Positions 26,270-34,043 of a stretch of DNA of 35,534 nt are shown piece after piece. Below the pieces are notes generated by a model. It saw only the letters and a program-made list of their open reading frames with translations. It had not been told where the DNA came from and did no database searches. The position numbers and the translations under genes were made by a program. The stretch spans positions 1-35,534 of the IMG/VR virus record IMGVR_UViG_3300032898_000012, one strand, 5' to 3'. Every line of letters begins with the position of its first letter. Within the stretch, counting starts at the first letter, position 1. This DNA is from a virus.

Positions 26270-26682
26270 GTGTCACCGCCGATCCGGGGCAGGTACCGCT
26301 GGAGGTAGTCCTCGGCGATCTCCTGCGCGAGACCATCCGCGAGCTGCGCCCGCACCCGCGCGAATGGGTGATATCCGGCGAAATGTGTAGTTTTGTTGCG
26401 GGGTGTGATGCCCTCCAGCCACGGCGCCCAGGTCACGCCCCGGATCATCGGCCCGGGCACGGCGTACCCAAGATCCCGCTCGACGACCTCCAGCGAGTCG
26501 GCGAAGCCTCCGACGGCGCGGCCGGTCTTGTCCATGGGGATCTGGCGCAGCATGTCCCGTGCCTGCTCGGCGATGCGCTGCGCGACCTGCCGGCAGTAGT
26601 CGGCGATGACGCTGTCTGCGGTCCCATCCGCAAGAGCGCCCGAAATGTCCACATAGGCGTTGACGGTCATGGTGCCGCTCAT
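26266..26682 (-). CDS. Neck protein, HK97 gp10-like
   Basis: A 138-residue protein. The N-terminal helix (CRQVAQRIAEQARDMLRQIP) and following KTGRAVGGFADSLEVVE, then an aromatic-glycine region (WAPWLEGITPRNKTTHFAGY) and a C-terminal helix, resemble gp10-type head-closure/neck proteins. It sits between the connector and tail terminator. ATG at 26682 overlaps the upstream stop by one base; an internal ATG at 26670 could also be used. Confidence rests on both pattern and position. Confidence 0.65.
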   Translation of the reverse strand: MSGTMTVNAYVDISGALADGTADSVIADYCRQVAQRIAEQARDMLRQIPMDKTGRAVGGFADSLEVVERDLGYAVPGPMIRGVTWAPWLEGITPRNKTTHFAGYHPFARVRAQLADGLAQEIAEDYLQRYLPRIGGDT

Positions 26683-27806
26683 CAGATCGCCCCCACCCGC
26701 TGGCGCCCGTAGGTGGTGTAGGCCTCATCCCACAGGTCGGCCAGCGACAGGCCGGACGCCCGGACCTGACCCTCACCGACGCCCACCATCCGCGAGTAGC
26801 CGGCGACCTCCTGGAGCGGCTGGCTGATGGCCTCGGCGATGGCCAGGTCACGGATGAGCTGCGGCGGCCGATGCCGGTACACGCCGGTGCCCAGGGTGGC
26901 GGCGGCGGCGGGGGTGCCGAGCTGCCCACGGATCACCGTGTACTGCCGGTAGGCGTACACGGTCGCGTCCGTGTGCGCCTGGAGGACAGTCCCGGCCCAG
27001 GCACGCCGGACGATCACCCCGCTCGCGTCGGCCTGGAGCACGAGCATCTGCTCCTGGTCCAGTAGCAGGATCTCGCCTGGATTCAGGGCGCCGGCACCGG
27101 TGGTGGTCAGGGCATTGTCGGCGGCGCTGCTGGTGGTGCAGCCCGGCCCGGTCTGGGTCAGGCCGGTCGTCGTGGTGGTCTTGTCGGAGCAGATGACGCG
27201 CTCCCCCACGTAGGGGGCGATGCTCGCGGCGTGCGAGAGGTCGTCCGGGTCGGGTGCGCTGCCCCGGCCGTAGCCGATGATCAGCACATCGCCGGCCCCG
27301 GCGATGGACCCGTCGTCGAGGGTCAGCGTGCTGGTGGTGGTGTCGATGGCCGAGGTGAGGGCACCGGCCGCATCAGCGTTGCCGGTGAATCCCCAGGTGC
27401 CGGTGGCCCAGATCGACGCCTGCGGTGTGGGGCCGACGCCCCACGCGGCGGAGGTGGACCGGTCCAGCTCGATGTGCGTGTACGGCCATCCCAGACGTGG
27501 ATTCAGCGGGCGCAGGAAAACCTGTCCGAGGGGGATGGCCTGCCCGGACGGGGACTGGAGATCAGTCAGGCACAGGAGATCATTTTCGCCGAGCCACAGC
27601 TGCCACGGATCCGCATAGTCGTAATTCGGCCAATCCCGGAAAATCGTGCGATCCCAGGGGAAAAAGATGCGGTGTAGCTCGCCCTCGATCTTCTCGGCGG
27701 CGCTGGCCAGCGCACGATCGAGCCGGGCGATCGTCACCAGAGCAGACTCGGTGTCGATCGCCCTCATCACCTCGTCCCTGCTGCAATAGCAGGGGCGGGT
27801 GATCAC
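26682..27806 (-). CDS. Head-tail connector/adaptor protein
   Basis: A 374-residue protein. The N-terminal helical part (CSRDEVMRAIDTESALVTIA, RLDRALASAAEKIEGELHR) and C-terminal helical part (PQLIRDLAIAEAISQPLQEV) match head-to-tail adaptors that bind under the portal. A large beta-rich insert (residues about 150-300) contains a Thr-rich stretch with NPGEILLLDQEQMLV and VIVRRAWAGTVLQAH. The whole is much longer than typical gp6-like adaptors (about 100 residues), which suggests a fusion with an external domain. GTG at 27806 has GGAGG five bases upstream and overlaps the previous stop. Confidence 0.7.
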   Translation of the reverse strand: MITRPCYCSRDEVMRAIDTESALVTIARLDRALASAAEKIEGELHRIFFPWDRTIFRDWPNYDYADPWQLWLGENDLLCLTDLQSPSGQAIPLGQVFLRPLNPRLGWPYTHIELDRSTSAAWGVGPTPQASIWATGTWGFTGNADAAGALTSAIDTTTSTLTLDDGSIAGAGDVLIIGYGRGSAPDPDDLSHAASIAPYVGERVICSDKTTTTTGLTQTGPGCTTSSAADNALTTTGAGALNPGEILLLDQEQMLVLQADASGVIVRRAWAGTVLQAHTDATVYAYRQYTVIRGQLGTPAAAATLGTGVYRHRPPQLIRDLAIAEAISQPLQEVAGYSRMVGVGEGQVRASGLSLADLWDEAYTTYGRQRVGAI

Positions 27807-27952
27807 GTACGCCTCCGGCGGCGGTGCGCCACTGCCGCCTGGTGCCGCTGGTGCTTGACGTGCCGCTCGTGCTTGGCGTGCGCCTGCTGCCCGTGCTTGA
27901 CGTGCCGCTCGTGCTTGAGGTGCGCCTCATGCTGCTGGTGCCGGTCGGCCAT
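27803..27952 (-). CDS. His/Lys/Arg-rich repeat microprotein (49 aa)
   Basis: A 49-residue product containing KHERHVKH twice, with His nearly every third or fourth residue, ending in five arginines. ATG at 27952 has GGAG eight bases upstream, and the stop overlaps the GTG of the connector gene (GTGA). The codons are encoded within a 24-bp perfect direct repeat. Expected charge is strongly positive, and His-rich repeats can bind metal. It lies inside the head-tail operon. No known family. Confidence 0.5.
   Translation of the reverse strand: MADRHQQHEAHLKHERHVKHGQQAHAKHERHVKHQRHQAAVAHRRRRRT
27851..27916. repeat. 24-bp direct repeat inside the His-rich gene
   Basis: Positions 27851-27874 and 27893-27916 are identical over 24 bases (starting GTGCTTGACGTG), 42 bp apart, so the reading frame is preserved. 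They encode the two KHERHVKH units. It looks like an internal tandem duplication. Confidence 0.75.
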
Positions 27953-27955
27953 GGC

Positions 27956-28369
27956 TCACACTCCCGGCGCGGGCTCAGGGTCCGGCTGGCCGGACGTAGT
28001 CGCGGGGGTACTGCCAGCCGTCGTAGGGGCAGTACCGCTCGATGCCGGCTCCGGAGTCGCTGGTGGGGGCGGTGCGGAGGGGCTCTGCGCACCGGGGGCA
28101 GGCGAGAGGGATGGTGCTGGACCACCACTCGCGCTCTTGCTCGGCGTAGCGGATGGTGTCGTAGAGCTGCCACCATCCGCCTTCGTGGACGTCGCTGATG
28201 GCTGCTCACCTCCCTGACTGTCGGCGGCAGCCTCGTAGGTGGCGCCCGCACCGAGCGTGATCTTGGGCATGTCGTAGTCCTCCACGTGATCGTCGGCGCC
28301 GCACTGCGGGCAGCACGCCGCGCCCACCGAGTAGGCGGCCCCGCATCCGGTGCACATCCACAGGGACAT
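27956..28369 (-). CDS. Zinc-ribbon protein with disordered Pro/Ser/Thr tail
   Basis: A 137-residue protein. The start MSLWMCTGCGAAYSVGAACC leads to PQCGADD, a four-cysteine zinc ribbon (Cys-x2-Cys and Cys-x2-Cys). A MPKITLGAG segment follows, then a 90-residue low-complexity tail of Ser, Thr, Pro and Ala. The MWMCTGC ribbon with a MxKIT segment recurs in actinophage head operons; role unknown. ATG at 28369 overlaps the upstream stop by one base. It may bind nucleic acid or a virion partner. Confidence 0.65.
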   Translation of the reverse strand: MSLWMCTGCGAAYSVGAACCPQCGADDHVEDYDMPKITLGAGATYEAAADSQGGEQPSATSTKADGGSSTTPSATPSKSASGGPAPSLSPAPGAQSPSAPPPPATPEPASSGTAPTTAGSTPATTSGQPDPEPAPGV

Positions 28370-28800
28370 CAGGCCAGTCCTCCTACCGCACACACTGCCG
28401 CCGCGAGCGCGAGCGCCCCGTAGGTCTGGGCGAGTGCCGCCATGCCGCGTGCCGGCCGTAGCCACGCGATGATCCCGGCCACGACCATGATCAGTACGAG
28501 CGCGGCGCTCAGCGCTGGTGTGCCGTGGCCGATCGCGTACGGGATCGCCGGCACGATCACCCCGGCCGCTGATGCGGCGCCGCAGGTCAGCGCACGAGGC
28601 AGGCTCGCCCGGTCACCGTCGTCGGCCAGCCACAGCGCGGCGCCCATGCCGACCAGCTCGGCCAGGCCCGCGCCGAGCGCGGCGTGCCACAGCGCCCCGG
28701 GCCGCTGATGGGAGATCACCATGCCGGCCACCAGGCCGAGCACGATGATCAGCCCATCGGCTGCGCCGAGGACCAGTGGGGCACGCCGCGCCGCCTCCAT
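28369..28800 (-). CDS. VIT/CCC1-like multi-pass membrane protein
   Basis: A 143-residue protein with about five TM helices. The first (GAADGLIIVLGLVAGMVISH) and second (ALGAGLAELVGMGAALWLAD) strongly resemble the first helices of VIT1/CCC1 iron/manganese transporters, whose GxxDGLxxxLGLVxG and AGLAxxxxGxxSMAxxEY motifs they echo. The remaining helices include ALTCGAASAAGVIVPAIPYA. The cytoplasmic metal-binding region of VIT1 is missing. It lies inside the head-gene operon. ATG at 28800 overlaps the upstream stop. Membrane location is certain; transport function is doubtful. Confidence 0.65.
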   Translation of the reverse strand: MEAARRAPLVLGAADGLIIVLGLVAGMVISHQRPGALWHAALGAGLAELVGMGAALWLADDGDRASLPRALTCGAASAAGVIVPAIPYAIGHGTPALSAALVLIMVVAGIIAWLRPARGMAALAQTYGALALAAAVCAVGGLA

Positions 28801-29216
28801 CAGGCGCCGAGCGTGGCGAGCTTCGCCGGGTCGCGCTGCACTTCCAGGTCGTGGACGATCGCCGTGACCAGTCCGGACGCGCCGGCCGACGCCTTCACGT
28901 AGCGGTCGCCGGCCGGCAAGTCGTTCGCCGCCACGTAGAAGGCGACCGTCCCCGACGCGGAGACGACAGCGTTGGATGCGGCCTGCGTCTGGTCGGTCCA
29001 CGCGGCGGTGCCGTTGGTGGCCGTGGACCGGTAGTAGTCCGTGATGATGTTGCCCGGTGAGGCGTAGGTGCCGCCGAAGGTCGCCGACGCGGTCACGGTG
29101 AAGGTGTCCGCGCCGGTGCACACGAAGGTCACACCAGCGGCGTCCTTGAGCGAGACCGCCGCACCTGCGGCGATCGGGACGACGTTGAAGACGCGCCCTA
29201 GACCTTCCATAGCCAT
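28800..29216 (-). CDS. Head decoration protein candidate
   Basis: A 138-residue, beta-rich protein with few charged residues: VPIAAGAAVSLKDAAGVTF, CTGADTFTVTASATFGGTYA, NAVVSASGTVAFYVAANDLP. It lies just after the major capsid gene, where decoration or head-fibre proteins are usually encoded. ATG at 29216 follows AAGGAG eight bases upstream, a strong site suited to a protein needed in many copies. No sequence family is recognised with certainty, so the role is from position and composition. Confidence 0.6.
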   Translation of the reverse strand: MAMEGLGRVFNVVPIAAGAAVSLKDAAGVTFVCTGADTFTVTASATFGGTYASPGNIITDYYRSTATNGTAAWTDQTQAASNAVVSASGTVAFYVAANDLPAGDRYVKASAGASGLVTAIVHDLEVQRDPAKLATLGA

Positions 29217-29231
29217 CTTGATCTCTCCTTG

Positions 29232-30629
29232 TCAGCTGTGGAGGAGGACGACCGGCGACAGCGGGTTGCCGCCGTTCTCGGGGGTGATCGCGGACTGGAT
29301 CCAGGTCCGGCCGTCGAGGCGCTCGACGAAGCGGAAGGCCGTCAGATCATTCGCAAACTTATACTCTTCCGAGCTGCTGACCTGCATGGACTGCCGGTCG
29401 CCGAGGAGGTAGTAGCCGAAGTCCACGAAAGCGATGTCGCCGGTCGTGCCGAGGGCGGGCATCTTCTCGGTCACGATCAGCGGCCGGCCCAGCAGGGTGT
29501 AGTCCACGCCGTCCACGGCCTGCATGCCCTGGAGCCACAGCGGCGGCGACACCGCCGAGGAGCCGACGGTCAGCGACAGCTGGAGGAGCTGCCCGATCAC
29601 GTCCGGGCTACACACCCACACGGCGCTGCCCAGCGAAGAGGGCAGCATGCGCGGGTACATCGCGGCGATGTCCGCGAAGAGGACCTCGCTGCTGGTGGCG
29701 CGGGTGATGGTGACCGCGCACGGGGAGTTGATGAAGCCCTGCGGCTCACCCACGCCGGTGCCGCCGATGAATGCGGTGTCCTCAAACCAGGCCAAAGCGG
29801 TCGGGAACATTTCGTTGAACCACTGGTCGAGCGCGGCGATGGCATCCTGGAGCAGCTCGTTGGGCACCTCGGTGTACGCGGTGAGCTTCTTGGCCTCCAG
29901 GACGATCCGGCCGAAAGCGGGCTGCGACGCGGTGAGCGCCGCCGCCTCCTCGGTCCAGTAGGCGGTCACGCCACCGAAAACGCTGTTGGTGTGGCTCGTG
30001 TCGTCGACTGTCGGGTAGGGCACCCGCAGCGAGTCCATGGGGATGACCCTGGCGCGGGGCCGCACGACCGCCTGCTCCAGGGCGACCATCAGGATCTGCG
30101 AGCGCAGCGTCTCCGGCACCAGGAATCCGCCCTCGGACGGGATCCGCTCGCCCATGGCGTTGCGGACCATCTTGCGGAAGTTCCGCAGGTCATCGACCTG
30201 GTCGGGGTTCTTGTCCTCGGCCTTGTGCCAGACGGCCGCCAGGAACGTGCCGATCGAGCGGGCGTACGGCTGGCTGTCCAGGCTCGCGCCGATGGCGCGC
30301 GGGTTGAACAGTTTCGCCCGCGCGGCGATCTTCGCCTCGTGGGGGCTCATGCGCTTGGCGATCAGCGGGTCCGAGGGCAGCCACGCCTTCGCCGACGGCG
30401 CGTAGTCCTTGTCGGCGGCATCGCGCAGGAATTCCTGCATGCCGACGGCGGCGGCCTCGCGGACCTCCTTGGCCAGCTCTGCGTTGCGGGCGCCCATCGC
30501 CGCCTTGGCGTAGGCGGCGGTGACTTCCCCGAGCCGACCCTCCGACAAGATCGCCGACATGCGGCTCTCGTCGTTGAGCAGGTCCTCCAGCTCCTCCGAG
30601 GAGGTGGGGATCGCGGTAGCGGTACTCAC
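29232..30629 (-). CDS. Major capsid protein, HK97 fold
   Basis: A 465-residue protein. Residues 1-150 are a charged helical delta-like scaffold domain (ESRMSAILSEGRLGEVTAAY onward). The HK97 fold follows: GERIPSEGGFLVPETLRSQI, VVRPRARVIPMDSLRVPYPT, TEVPNELLQDAIAALDQWFN, AWFEDTAFIGGTGVGEPQG, and the late LIVTEKMPALGTTGDIAFVD, then GYYLLGDRQSM. No separate scaffold gene is seen, consistent with the long N-terminal domain being cut by the upstream-encoded protease. GTG at 30629 overlaps the protease stop (GTGA). Assignment is secure. Confidence 0.95.
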   Translation of the reverse strand: MSTATAIPTSSEELEDLLNDESRMSAILSEGRLGEVTAAYAKAAMGARNAELAKEVREAAAVGMQEFLRDAADKDYAPSAKAWLPSDPLIAKRMSPHEAKIAARAKLFNPRAIGASLDSQPYARSIGTFLAAVWHKAEDKNPDQVDDLRNFRKMVRNAMGERIPSEGGFLVPETLRSQILMVALEQAVVRPRARVIPMDSLRVPYPTVDDTSHTNSVFGGVTAYWTEEAAALTASQPAFGRIVLEAKKLTAYTEVPNELLQDAIAALDQWFNEMFPTALAWFEDTAFIGGTGVGEPQGFINSPCAVTITRATSSEVLFADIAAMYPRMLPSSLGSAVWVCSPDVIGQLLQLSLTVGSSAVSPPLWLQGMQAVDGVDYTLLGRPLIVTEKMPALGTTGDIAFVDFGYYLLGDRQSMQVSSSEEYKFANDLTAFRFVERLDGRTWIQSAITPENGGNPLSPVVLLHS

Positions 30630-31975
30630 TTGAATGCCTCCCTCAGAGACGCTGCGATCTGGTGCGCCTGCTCGGCGGTCAGATCATGGTGCTGGTGGTC
30701 GCCGGCACTGGAGCCGGCGCCCTTGTTGTGGTCGTCGATGTGTGCTTGCAGATGGGCCTTCACGCCGGCCCGGTCCGTGTCGGGGATCGACGCCCTGGAC
30801 AGGCGGGCGAGCCCGTTGCGGCACGCCGGAATGTTCGCCGGGGAGCCGACGCCCGTGTGGTGCGGAAATTTGTAGTTGCCCTTGACGTCGTCGGCGTCGT
30901 CGTCGCCGGGCTTGTGCGGGGATGCGGTGGCCTCGGGGGTCTCCCACGCGTGGCAGTAGTGCAGGGTGGCGTACTCGGCTGGCATCGCGGCGACGGCCGC
31001 CGGGCCATCCCACGGGGTATCGACCGTCGCGGTGTGGTGCACCGGGATCGGCCCGTCCACGATCGGCATCGACTCGATGCCCAGCACCCGCCGGGTGTGG
31101 TCTGCGGGCATCCCGCCGTCGCCGTCCTGCTCGCCGTCGTCGTCGTCGTCGCTGTCGGGGCTGTAGGTACCGGAGCCGCGACAGGACGGGCACTTGATCG
31201 ACGGCTTGCCGGTGGCGCCGTGCTTGAGTCGGCCGGTGCCGGCGCACGTGCGGCACGAAGTGCCGGCGGACTGCCCGTCGTCGTCGCTGTCGGCGGCAGC
31301 AAGCCAGCTGGGGAGCACGGCGCTGACCCGGCGGGCGTGCGCGGCGACGGCCGCCGGGTCAGCGGGCCGCTCGGCGAGCTGGTCGGCCAGGCCGGCATCG
31401 ACGGCCTGCGCCGCCGTATACCACGACTCGGTTTGCATCGCCGCGCGCCACTGCGCTGGGGTGCCGCCGCGTAGCGCGTACACGCCGGCCAGGTTGTCGG
31501 ACACCTGATCCAGCAGGCTGGCGGTCTCCCGCATGTCGGCGGCGTTACCGATGCACATCGACAGGGCGTCGTGGATCATCATCATGGCGCCGGGTGCGAT
31601 GAGCCGGGTGGTGCCGGCCTGCGCGATCACCGAGGCGATCGACGCGGCGATGCCGTCCACGACGGTCGTGACCTGCCCGGGACGGCTGGCGAGCGCGTTG
31701 AAGATCGCCAGCCCGTCGAAGACGTCCCCGCCAGCGGAGTTGATGTGCACGTCCAGGGGGCCGTCGATGTCGGCGATCTGGCCGATGAAGTCGGCGGCGG
31801 CGATGCCACCGCCGAGCAGACCGGAGCCGCCGATGTCGTCGTAGAGGTCCACCCGCGACGGGGTCACCCCACTGTTGCGGACGATCTTGAACCAGGTGCG
31901 GGTGGCCGGCCTCCCGTCAGCCGCCGGCTGATAGTTGCGTGCCCGCGCAAGGGTGCGCTCACGGGCCGTCGTCAT
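30626..31975 (-). CDS. ClpP-type prohead protease with DnaJ-like zinc finger
   Basis: A 449-residue protein. Residues 25-205 are a ClpP-like serine protease: HINSAGGDVFDGLAIFNAL, the nucleophile Ser113 in DGIAASIASV, His135 in MMMIHDA, and a late SWYTAAQAVDAGLAD block. Residues 238-272 form a zinc finger with two CxxCxGxG motifs (Cys241/Cys244 and Cys262/Cys265), as in DnaJ. An acidic linker leads to a C-terminal domain (VDTPWDGPAAVAAM, GNYKFPHHTGV, DTDRAGVKAHLQAHI) seen in other phage maturation proteins. It should process the capsid scaffold domain. The length is about twice a simple ClpP-type protease. ATG at 31975 overlaps the portal stop. Confidence 0.85.
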   Translation of the reverse strand: MTTARERTLARARNYQPAADGRPATRTWFKIVRNSGVTPSRVDLYDDIGGSGLLGGGIAAADFIGQIADIDGPLDVHINSAGGDVFDGLAIFNALASRPGQVTTVVDGIAASIASVIAQAGTTRLIAPGAMMMIHDALSMCIGNAADMRETASLLDQVSDNLAGVYALRGGTPAQWRAAMQTESWYTAAQAVDAGLADQLAERPADPAAVAAHARRVSAVLPSWLAAADSDDDGQSAGTSCRTCAGTGRLKHGATGKPSIKCPSCRGSGTYSPDSDDDDDGEQDGDGGMPADHTRRVLGIESMPIVDGPIPVHHTATVDTPWDGPAAVAAMPAEYATLHYCHAWETPEATASPHKPGDDDADDVKGNYKFPHHTGVGSPANIPACRNGLARLSRASIPDTDRAGVKAHLQAHIDDHNKGAGSSAGDHQHHDLTAEQAHQIAASLREAFK

Positions 31976-33348
31976 GAGCGTCCTCCAGCGAGCTGGTTGA
32001 AGGGGGCGATCAGGTGCCGCAGGTCCATGTCGGAGACACCGGAGCCGGCGCTCTCGGACTGCTGCGCCGGGGTGACACCGCCGGGCACACCGGGTGTGCC
32101 GACCGGTAGACCACCCGGCGGCGGGATGCTGATCGACGGCATGTCGGGCAGACCGATCACCTCAAGGACGGCCTGCGGGTCGTATCCGGCCTGCACCAGC
32201 ACCAGCGCCGCCTGGCTCTTGGATGTCAACTCGGCGTTGTCCTGCTCCCGGTTGGGTGGCACCGGAGTGACGTAGTCACACTCGACGCCGACGCCGAGCG
32301 ACCCGAACATGGGCAACAGCTGCGTGTTGCCCATGTCGCGCCACCGGTCCAGCCGAGGCACGATCCCCCACGAGGAGAAGACTTCTTCGCCGGTTTGGGC
32401 GTTGGCCCTGTTGACGTCATCGCTGACGCCGACCATGACCTTGTGCATGCGGAATGCCTCGCGGAAGACGTCCCGCGAGAGGTTGCGCAGGTTGGCGAAG
32501 TCCATGTCACGTGCCGAATGCTCGGCCGGCGACCAGGTGGCGCCACCCTCCAGGACGGCGACCCGGTGCGCGCGGGCCACTCCCCGATGGGACTCCCGCC
32601 ACCGGTTCATGAGTGTCCGGAAATCGTCGTCGGACAGCTTGGCCTGGTAGGAGATCACCCCATTGGGCTCGGCCGAATTCAGGAAATAATTCCGGTTCCA
32701 TTCCGCTGAGTATTTGGCGGCGTCGATGTCCACCAGCACCGACTGGACCGGCCCCAGCCCGTGGTACGGGTCCAGCGGATTCGGATACCTCATCGACAGG
32801 ACCTCATCGACGCCGAGCGGCACCTGCTGCCGGCCGTCCGGCGCCGTGTACACCCAGCCCGCCAGATAGTTGACCGGGTCGGGGACGGGTTCCATCCGGT
32901 CCGGCCGCACCGGCCACAGGTGGATCGGCATGCTGGAGCCGGGCGCCCGCTCCACGATCAGGTAGCACTCGCCGGTCAGGTCCAGGTAGGTCTGGCACAG
33001 CTCCCGCAAAGCGAAGCCGCTGTAGAAGGGGTTCGGCTGGTTCCACAGCGTCAGCGCGGGGTGGGTGAAAATCTGCTGCCGCTGGTCGGAGCCCTCATCG
33101 CGGGTGGTGTACCGGTTCGCATCCGCAGTCGAAGAGCGGAAGAGCTGCCAGGTGGGCCGGGCGGTGCCCTGCGCATACAGCGACACGATGCTGAAGATCG
33201 ACCCGACCTGGCCGTAGGCCCGCATGTACGTTTCGCGGTCACCGCCGCCGCCGAGCAGGCTGGAGACCTGGTAGCTGGAGGCGGCGTTGCCGAGCGGCAC
33301 CGGAGTCGCGTTGCGGGGACGCGCCAGCCGGCGCAGCCCTGATCGCAT
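31972..33348 (-). CDS. Portal protein, HK97 family
   Basis: A 458-residue protein. The usual portal landmarks are visible: MRAYGQVGSIFSIVSLYAQG near the N-terminus, QTYLDLTGECYLIVERAPGS, PDGRQQVPLGVDEVLSMRYP, YHGLGPVQSVLVDIDAAKYS, NRNYFLNSAEPNGVISYQAK and the HKVMVGVSDDVNRANAQ block. The C-terminus is a Pro/Gly-rich tail. Twelve copies form the DNA gate of the head and dock terminase. ATG at 33348 overlaps the stop of the upstream membrane gene by one base. It is encoded on the strand opposite terminase, which is unusual. Confidence 0.93.
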   Translation of the reverse strand: MRSGLRRLARPRNATPVPLGNAASSYQVSSLLGGGGDRETYMRAYGQVGSIFSIVSLYAQGTARPTWQLFRSSTADANRYTTRDEGSDQRQQIFTHPALTLWNQPNPFYSGFALRELCQTYLDLTGECYLIVERAPGSSMPIHLWPVRPDRMEPVPDPVNYLAGWVYTAPDGRQQVPLGVDEVLSMRYPNPLDPYHGLGPVQSVLVDIDAAKYSAEWNRNYFLNSAEPNGVISYQAKLSDDDFRTLMNRWRESHRGVARAHRVAVLEGGATWSPAEHSARDMDFANLRNLSRDVFREAFRMHKVMVGVSDDVNRANAQTGEEVFSSWGIVPRLDRWRDMGNTQLLPMFGSLGVGVECDYVTPVPPNREQDNAELTSKSQAALVLVQAGYDPQAVLEVIGLPDMPSISIPPPGGLPVGTPGVPGGVTPAQQSESAGSGVSDMDLRHLIAPFNQLAGGRS

Positions 33349-33611
33349 CAGGACTCGTCCGCGACGATGTGCTCCAGCAGCAGCAGCGACGCGCCGGTGA
33401 CGATCAGCCCGGCCACCGTCGAGGCGAGGATCACCCCCGCGTCCACACATCCGAGGCCGGCGATGGTCAGCGGCACCTGCGCCAGATTCCGCAGCGCGGG
33501 CCGGGCGCGTAGCCAGCGCATGCCGGCCGAGCATGCGGCGGCGGCCCGGTGCGCCAGGACACCGGGCCGCGCACGCGCCGCCGACACCGGCGTGACGCTC
33601 GCGGTCGCCAC
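33348..33611 (-). CDS. Small membrane protein preceding portal
   Basis: An 87-residue protein with a basic N-terminus and two hydrophobic segments, about residues 40-54 (LRNLAQVPLTIAGLGCVDA) and 56-78 (GVILASTVAGLIVTGASLLL). Small membrane proteins with a GLGCVDAGV-type turn are common just upstream of portal genes in actinophages; their role is unknown. The start is GTG at 33611 with GAGG seven bases upstream. It is the first gene of the leftward late operon and faces the terminase promoter. Confidence 0.6.
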   Translation of the reverse strand: MATASVTPVSAARARPGVLAHRAAAACSAGMRWLRARPALRNLAQVPLTIAGLGCVDAGVILASTVAGLIVTGASLLLLEHIVADES

Positions 33612-33725
33612 GCTAGTGCCTCACCCTGCGGACCATACGGCCACGGTAGCAGCCGTTTTTGTGGATAGTCCACAACAGCAGCCGGCTGATGACGAAAGTA
33701 ATGCCCGTCATCTACCCTCAGCTTT
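33612..33725. promoter_or_regulatory. Divergent intergenic control region, late genes/terminase
   Basis: The 114 bases between the leftward late operon and rightward terminase genes hold signals for both. A perfect inverted repeat TTGTGGA-TAG-TCCACAA lies at 33659-33675, preceded by a T5 run on the plus strand. The rightward promoter candidate is described separately. A leftward promoter is less clear (TATGGT near 33635-33640 could be a -10, without a good -35). The inverted repeat is a plausible operator for late control. Confidence 0.5.
33689..33718 (+). promoter_or_regulatory. Terminase promoter candidate, leaderless
   Basis: ATGACG (33689-33694) and TACCCT (33713-33718) are separated by 18 bases. 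The GTG start of the small terminase gene lies seven bases after the -10 and has no ribosome-binding site, so the message is probably leaderless, as with the Cro-like gene. Confidence 0.45.
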
Positions 33726-34043
33726 GTGGGAACCCTACGAGATGCGGACCATCTGCTGGCCACGCATGTGCGTGCCAGCCTCGCGCAGCTGCCGCTGACC
33801 GACGCCGACCAGGCCGCCGCGCGTCTCGCGCTCACCTACGCCCAGCAGATCGACGACCTGACCGGCGCCGACGACGACGGGAAGCTCGGGTCGTGGGCGA
33901 TCCGCTGGATCGGGCCGCTCCTACTCGACGCCCTCGAATCGCTCGGCGCCACCCCCGCCGCACGCGCACGCCTCAAGCCAGGAAGGCCAGCCGATGAGCA
34001 GCCGAGCGGACTCGCGAAGCTCCGCGCGGCACGCGGAGCCTAA
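33726..34043 (+). CDS. terS: Terminase small subunit candidate
   Basis: A 105-residue helical protein: LPLTDADQAAARLALTYAQQ, then IRWIGPLLLDALESLGATPA followed by ARARLKPGRP. This is the small protein that precedes the large terminase in many actinophages and is annotated as the DNA-recognising small subunit. GTG at 33726 has no ribosome-binding site, in line with a leaderless message. It overlaps the large-subunit gene by 50 bases in another frame, which suggests coupling. No classical helix-turn-helix is obvious, so the call relies on position and pattern. Confidence 0.7.
   Translation: MGTLRDADHLLATHVRASLAQLPLTDADQAAARLALTYAQQIDDLTGADDDGKLGSWAIRWIGPLLLDALESLGATPAARARLKPGRPADEQPSGLAKLRAARGA

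Noticed and set aside
27580-28251. A 223-codon minus-strand frame spanning the connector and zinc-ribbon genes
   Set aside because: It is Arg/Pro-rich shadow sequence crossing three better supported and coupled genes in other frames.
29229-30875. A 548-codon open frame on the plus strand opposite the capsid gene
   Set aside because: Long antisense frames are expected at this GC content; the minus strand encodes a clear HK97-type capsid protein.
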